Shown: piece after piece, positions 59,226-64,000 of the stretch
Layout: each line of letters starts with the position of its first letter
Position numbering within the stretch: position 1 is the stretch's first letter
DNA from: Brettanomyces bruxellensis
Taxonomy: Eukaryota > Ascomycota > Pichiomycetes > Pichiales > Pichiaceae
Direction: 5' to 3'
Assembly (NCBI RefSeq): GCF_011074885.1
Contig: NC_054684.1
Span: 186,001 to 250,000, forward strand
Length of the DNA stretch: 64,000 nt
Notes under the pieces: model-generated
What the model saw: the letters and a program-made list of their open reading frames with translations, nothing else
Told to the model about the DNA's origin: nothing
Databases searched by the model: none
Translations under genes and position numbers: made by a program

Positions 59226-60501
59226 ATGGCATCGGAACTTCAGGAAGTGAGTGAAGACCATTAATATCAGAAATATTAATTTCATTGAATTCCTTGTACT
59301 AACAAAACTTCTTAATCATTAACAGTTGGTTAGCTTTTTACATGATAGGAAAGCGGGTGTGAGGGAAATAGCGTTGTCTCACTTGGTACAGTTTTCAAAA
59401 GCTGGCCCTGATTCAGAATATGATATATTCAGATATAAGAATTATCAACCGATTAAAGATCTTAAAATATTGGCCAGGGATCGCAAGGCCTCAACGGTGC
59501 GAGATGCAGAGACAATTTTAAGTAATCTCTGTGATGATGATAGTTTCCGGGAGCTTATAGCCAAAGATGATGATTTTTTAACATTGGTTTTGAAGCAAAT
59601 TACCGATACAAATAATGCTAATGGAGACCTCGCTTGCATTCTTCTATCAAATATGGCAAAGAGCGATTCTATGAGCAGGATATTTAGCATGAATCTTGAA
59701 AATAATGGCATGAATGACATGTTTAAAAGTTCCAAGATACCAAACTGTTTAATCGACATATTCACTTTTGGTACAAATCACAAGATTAATAGATTTGCTA
59801 ACTATGATTATCTTGCTTATTTCTTTGCTGATACTTCTAGATTCGAGACCGGTAGAATTTACTACACGTCAAGGCAAGATTATGACTCTGAAATTCCTCT
59901 AAAAAAGTTATTAAAGTTTACTACGGACGGAAGCAAAGCAAGGAGAGAAGGTACGGCATATACAATAAAAAACTGCCTTTTTGATATAGAAAAACAATTG
60001 GGGCTTTTAAAAAACAAGTCCATTTTGCCTGCGATACTTTTACCTTTGGCACTTCCAGGGAATAGAGGTTTAGATGAAGAAGATATCAACAAGTTACCCC
60101 CAGAATTGAAAAAACTCGATAGCCAGCAAAGAATTGAGCCTGACATAGAAATTCGGATTACATTTCTTGAATCTGTTTTGCTACTTTGTGTTACAAGGCA
60201 AGGTAGAGATTATCTTCGGAGTAACGGGGTGTATCCTATTGTGAGAGAGTTAGATAAGGAGAGCAAAAATGATAAAGTGACTGATATTGTGTATAGGATT
60301 GTGGATATGCTGATGAGAGAGGAGAAACCTAAGGATCAATATGATTCCAAGAGTGAGAAGGAACAAATTAACGCATTTTTACAATTAGAGGATAAGGAAA
60401 AATTTGCTAGCAAGCTGACGATTCAAAATGGAGATAAAGCTCAGAGTAGAGAAGAGGAAGATGAGAGCGATAGCGATGACCAGATAATTGAAGTTGTCTA
60501 A
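59226..60501 (+). CDS. HGH1: eEF2-folding chaperone Hgh1
   Basis: Hgh1 is an armadillo-like protein that recruits the TRiC/CCT chaperonin and Hsp90 to nascent eEF2. A 21-nt first exon (59226-59246, MASELQE) joins exon 2 (59326-60501) across a 79-nt intron with GTGAGT donor, TACTAAC branch point and AACAG acceptor, giving MASELQELVSFLHDRKAG. This matches the ELVxFLHD start of Hgh1. Marks further on are FADTSRFETGRIYY, ILLPLALPGNRGLDEED and RITFLESVLLLCVTRQGRDY. The product is 398 aa (394 in S. cerevisiae). GTGAGT is a less usual donor, but the branch point and phase support it. Confidence 0.92.
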
Positions 60502-60814
60502 GACACAGAGCTCTTGTGTGCATGCTTGTTCAGATAAGCTGTATATAATGTTGTACGCTTAGTTGTTGAAGTGAATAAATATGAAAACATATTAAGCTAT
60601 AAACTAGCCAATGAATATAAATATTAATAAATAAGCACGCTGTGATGATGGATATGGTACTCTGCAAAACTTTAAAACACTTCGCCTACCATCAACGTTC
60701 GAATTATGCAATTTTGAGAAATTAGTCAATAGATATCTCTTCTAAATTGAAGTTACCCATAATCTGATATCAAAACGATCCAAATAGGTGAAATAAATCA
60801 AAGACCTATGCTGC
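60502..60814. other. HGH1-QCR9 convergent 3' region
   Basis: This short AT-rich spacer is between converging genes. A GTGATGA ... CTGA pair (60640-60766) could be box C/D-like, but without terminal stem support I do not call an RNA. Confidence 0.35.
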
Positions 60815-61101
60815 CTACTCATCATCATCACCATCACCTGCGTCACCACCAGCAGCCAATTTCACTTTAACGTCTTTCCAAAGTTTGCCCTTATTTCTTG
60901 TTTCCCACCAACCGTTAATGGCATCATCAAATACTGTTTGAAACACAAATGCAGTACCAAATATTGTACCCACGTAGACAGCGTTTCTCTTAAAAACTGT
61001 TTGGAATATGGTGGAGTAAACTGGTGAAAAATAATAAAACGCAAATGTTAATATGCATCCCCTTGGAAATTTAAAGCATCTAGGCATTACTTACACGACA
61101 T
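60815..61101 (-). CDS. QCR9: Complex III subunit 9
   Basis: This is a small single-span subunit of the cytochrome bc1 complex in the inner mitochondrial membrane. Exon 1 is only seven bases, 61101-61095 (ATGTCGT). The 74-nt intron 61094-61021 has GTAAGT and CACCAG, with a TATTAAC branch-like sequence. Exon 2 is 61020-60815. Splicing gives MSFYSTIFQTVFKRNAVYVG, near-identical to S. cerevisiae MSFSSLYKTFFKRNAV, whose gene also has an intron after a tiny first exon. The C-terminal half NKGKLWKDVKVKLAAGGDAG and the acidic DGDDDE tail match too. The product is 70 aa. Confidence 0.96.
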
Positions 61102-61471
61102 TATAAAAAGCGATATCAAGTGCTTAATTTGTGAACGTCTGTTCTAAATAATTTGCACAATAACTGATTTAATTCTTAAACTAGATGAACCTGATGAACA
61201 GTCATGAAGTCTCAGCAATGCATACAGTTGAAACGGATTATGAGGAGAGAAAAAAAGTGAAGAAAAAAATTTAGCGGTTGATGATTGGCGGGAAAGAAAA
61301 AAAAAGGCACCCATACAGCGCTTAGATATTATAACATTTTCCCATCGTGATGATAAGAAGAGAATAAAGTAATGGCACACTACCTCAGTTTAGCAGGGTT
61401 AGTTATATCGTAAAACATTATCATAATATATGCGATTATATAGAAGTACCTTTGTATTGAGGTAAACATAT
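61102..61471. other. QCR9 upstream / UBR1 downstream region
   Basis: This is gene-free DNA between two minus-strand genes, with the CCAAT site and A-rich runs near 61250-61310. The minus frame 61144-61380 is not supported. Confidence 0.4.
61282..61288 (-). promoter_or_regulatory. CCAAT (HAP complex) site upstream of QCR9
   Basis: CCAATCA on the QCR9 strand fits the CCAATNA element of the Hap2/3/4/5 respiratory activator. It lies 181 bp upstream of the QCR9 start. Confidence 0.4.
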
Positions 61472-61518
61472 TTACCATGGGAGATTATCAAATTCATCGT
61501 CATCAGTCATAATCCGGT

Positions 61519-61557
<39 letters not shown>

Positions 61558-64000
61558 TATCATTATCTCCTTCAATATCACCCTCTACGGTTCCCTCATC
61601 TGGAAAGGGGAATGCTCTTAATCTTAAAGCAGCATTCATTAAAGCCAAATTGTTCTCCACGTTTGGTGCATTCTGAAGATTCAATGTAAAAAATTCTCTT
61701 GCATCATCGTCTAGTGTAAATGGAACATTCAGCCTCAAATCACCCATCCCGGTGTCAACAATAGATACAAATTCGGATGCAATCAAACTTTGGTTCAACC
61801 AACATTGATTCAAGTACCAAAATCTATCTAAGTGAAGAGTTCCTGCTTCTCCTCCACCTAATAGTCCACCAGCGGCCTCACCATACTTATTTAAATATGG
61901 CGAGCTAAGGTGAGCAATCACATCTCCAGTTGAATCACGATGTGCCACGAAAGTTTGTGGCACAAGGAAAAGATCCAATTTATTGTGGTACGGTGAGAAA
62001 AATAAGCAATGTGTTCCCGGACCCAATGGACAATTTACGGTATGCTTTCCCATACGATTCACTGCTTGTCCACACAACATACAGATCACATACTTTGTAT
62101 CCGTAATTGATTTTGAGGACGTATCTCCGAACGATCCATCCAAATAATCAGATATCTTTGGTGCCATAGGCTGTAAAAGTACTGGTGCTGGGTAATCTAG
62201 GATTACATAGCTGCGATCCGAAAGCGAAAACAAAGAATCAATTTCGGCCATCATAGAAGAATGCTCAACGGTTTTCTCAATATTGGCGAATTTGAATACT
62301 TCGTCAACGTTACTGATAAGATTTTCAGTAGTGCTGAAATTAAAACATTGGGCGAGCAAATCAATTTGGGACTTATACCTAACGAACCACGTGCATGCAA
62401 CACTATAAAGAGATTCCTTCATTGATGGCAGTAATTCAACTCCCAGCTGAGTACTTAACGTGCTGCAGAAAGACTCAAATGGTTCCGTACCTTGAGCATG
62501 GTATGGCTTAATATCATAGCAGAAGGAGGAAAAGATAATCGTTGTTTTGTCCTTCGAAAGCTTTGACATCAAACAGAACACGATCCTTGTTATAAATTTT
62601 GTTAATACTGCCCTAATTATTGTGTCAAAACTTTCTTTTCCGGAGAAGAACTGCACTAAAATAGTTTCGAGAAATCCTAGGTGTCGATAATGCATCATGC
62701 CAATCTCACTTTTGCGAAGTTCGTTATAATCAAAACCTTTTTCACAACCAAGGTTCATTAAAACACGATATTGAATTAGAGAGCGTAACACCAAAAGGGA
62801 GATGTCAGATAATGATGCAGGACAAACATTCTCTATTTGACATTTAGGCATCGTTTCAAAATTGACACCACTTTTTACTGTTGCAGAAATACCCTTTTCT
62901 ACCTCTTTTTGCCTGTTGGCAATTTCAAACATTTGTAATGTTGAACCAATCAATAATGCCACACTTATTTCTGGGTTGACACACTGCACAAATTCTGCGG
63001 CTACACATTTCAGAAATTTGTTTTTCGTACCTAAATCTGCCAATTCTTTTTTAATCTGTGTGTCCTTATACTCACGATTTTCAAACAATTCCCTTAGTTT
63101 TACATCTAAAACATTATGTCCGATCATGCGACTATTTCCCGCCTCATTATCAATATCAGTGGTGTTTAAACTTGTTGGCCTGCTCATCGGGTCAAGTTTA
63201 ATGTGTGGATCATGAAGGGATGGGATAAACGAGTTGCAATATTTCTCACACAGGGGACAAAGAAAGCTAGTGACTTTGTATCCCTTTTTTTGTATCATGT
63301 CTAAGAAACAACTTAAATGCATTCCGTGAGGACAGCCTGTAATTACGTGCTTCGAAAAGCAGAATGGCGGGTTCTTTGGGGGACCATTCATATTCACAGA
63401 TCCATCCCGGATAGTGTCATCGTCTAAGGAGCCAAATTTTGACACATCATCGACACACGGGCGTGGGAACAAAGGCATCGAACTTGATGTTTCCATTTGT
63501 TCACTTTTATTGTAAAAACGAGGGCACTTTCTAGGATGAACATTCCAATCTACTGACATATCACTGCCAGGAATAAAGCTTGAAGGATAAACGGCGCCTC
63601 GGAATAAATCTGGGAGATTCCAGAAAACGGATGATTTGGAAATGAGTGTCGGAATACCAAATATTTCAGTATCATTTTCAGGCTTCCGGCACAAAATGCA
63701 TACTCTGGCGTTGCTACCCCCCGTATGCTCATTCTGATCCTCTATCTCCCCTTCAAATGGGCTTTCTACATCGCTATCTTCAAAGAAATCCCTATTTCTC
63801 GACATGAACTCTTTTTGTTGACCACGCATTCTCTCCAGTATTCTTCTTTGCCTCTTATGAGCCAGCCTATGTGCGCGCTCTTTTCTTGTTTCCAAGCCTT
63901 TACCATGCTTAGACTTTCTATAACTTTTAATATGCTCTTCACCAAAGCAATCGATCAGCGACTGGAGAACGGCGTCATCTTTTAACAAAAGAATATCCAA
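61472..64000 (-). CDS. UBR1: N-recognin E3 ligase, C-terminal part (runs off window)
   Basis: This is the C-terminal 842 residues visible of a large N-end-rule ubiquitin ligase of the UBR1 family. The frame is open at the window edge, so the UBR box lies outside. An Arg-rich helix (RAHRLAHKRQRRILERMRGQ) precedes a RING-H2 domain: VCILCRKPENDTEIFG, then TGCPHGMHLSCFL and FLCPLCEKYCNSFIP. After a long helical part comes a zinc-cap-like segment with CMLCGQAVNRMGKHTVNCPL. The hallmark C-terminus follows: HLSSPYLNKYGEAAGGLLGG, then LHLDRFWYLNQCWLN. The end is an Asp-rich tail (about eleven Asp from a GAT repeat) closing DDDEFDNLPW. The S. cerevisiae Ubr1 is 1950 aa, so roughly half is present. Confidence 0.9.
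61521..61557. repeat. CAT/ATG trinucleotide microsatellite in UBR1
   Basis: A run of about a dozen CAT units (plus strand) encodes consecutive Asp residues in the acidic tail of the UBR1-family protein. Such runs often vary in length between strains. Confidence 0.85.

Noticed and set aside
60640..60766. GTGATGA ... CTGA as a box C/D snoRNA
   Set aside because: No terminal stem or convincing rRNA guide was found by eye.
1..64000. CRISPR arrays, bacterial operons or prophage
   Set aside because: The window is eukaryotic: spliced genes, TACTAAC branch points, tRNA introns and LTR elements; no regularly spaced short repeats were seen.

Overview
The window is nuclear DNA from a budding yeast (Saccharomycotina). 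It is AT-rich and compact. Introns are short, with GTAAGT or GTACGT donors and TACTAAC-type branch points. Most proteins are clear one-to-one relatives of Saccharomyces cerevisiae proteins. CTG codons fall at conserved leucines (ERG12 at 26512, PHO23 at 10448), so the code looks standard and CUG-Ser/CUG-Ala yeasts are unlikely. D-amino-acid oxidase, a COP9-subunit-6-like protein and a membrane-dipeptidase relic argue against Saccharomyces itself. A Pichiaceae- or Phaffomycetaceae-type yeast is my guess, not a demonstrated placement.

Layout. 1-2.5 kb: solo-LTR and retroelement debris. 2.5-5.4 kb: OPI3 (phosphatidylcholine synthesis) and septin CDC11, both spliced, on the minus strand. 5.7-9.3 kb: tRNA-Trp followed by LTRs stacked at one target, a nested LTR pair and a GC-richer island carrying the 5' end of 18S rRNA. 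10.4-16.3 kb: PHO23, RAM2, an unrecognised membrane protein, CDC8 and tRNA-Ser(CGA). 16.3-20.8 kb: a second retroelement graveyard with at least four LTR families and no cellular gene. 20.8-28.1 kb: GUA1, PPT2, YTM1, ERG12 and D-amino-acid oxidase. 28.1-30.5 kb: debris and a broken membrane dipeptidase, followed by a Zn2Cys6 regulator (to 32.8 kb). 34-64 kb: dense housekeeping genes: PDE1, PRE4, KGD4, a frameshifted unknown, CFT1, IPK1, HTD2, TEL2, CAX4, GIT1, an unknown, a CSN6-like MPN protein, a divergent GT15 glycosyltransferase, EMC6, TFG1, HGH1, QCR9 and the C-terminal part of UBR1, which runs off the window.

Functional links. Lipid and inositol metabolism recurs (OPI3, IPK1, GIT1, ERG12, CAX4), as do isoprenoid/prenylation (ERG12, RAM2), mitochondrial fatty-acid synthesis (PPT2, HTD2) and mitochondrial energy metabolism (KGD4, QCR9). 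These genes are dispersed rather than operon-like. Promoters carry recognisable yeast logic: two perfect inositol/choline elements at OPI3, a Pho4-type CACGTGGG at GIT1, an RRPE at YTM1 and a CCAAT box at QCR9.

No wholly new multi-gene system is evident. The most useful second looks are: repeated retroelement insertion about 12 bp upstream of both tRNA genes; the 18S/rDNA relic; two genes (TFG1 and an unknown) that each need a +1 frame change in an A-run; a GT15 enzyme that has lost its catalytic-site residues; and two unrecognised proteins.
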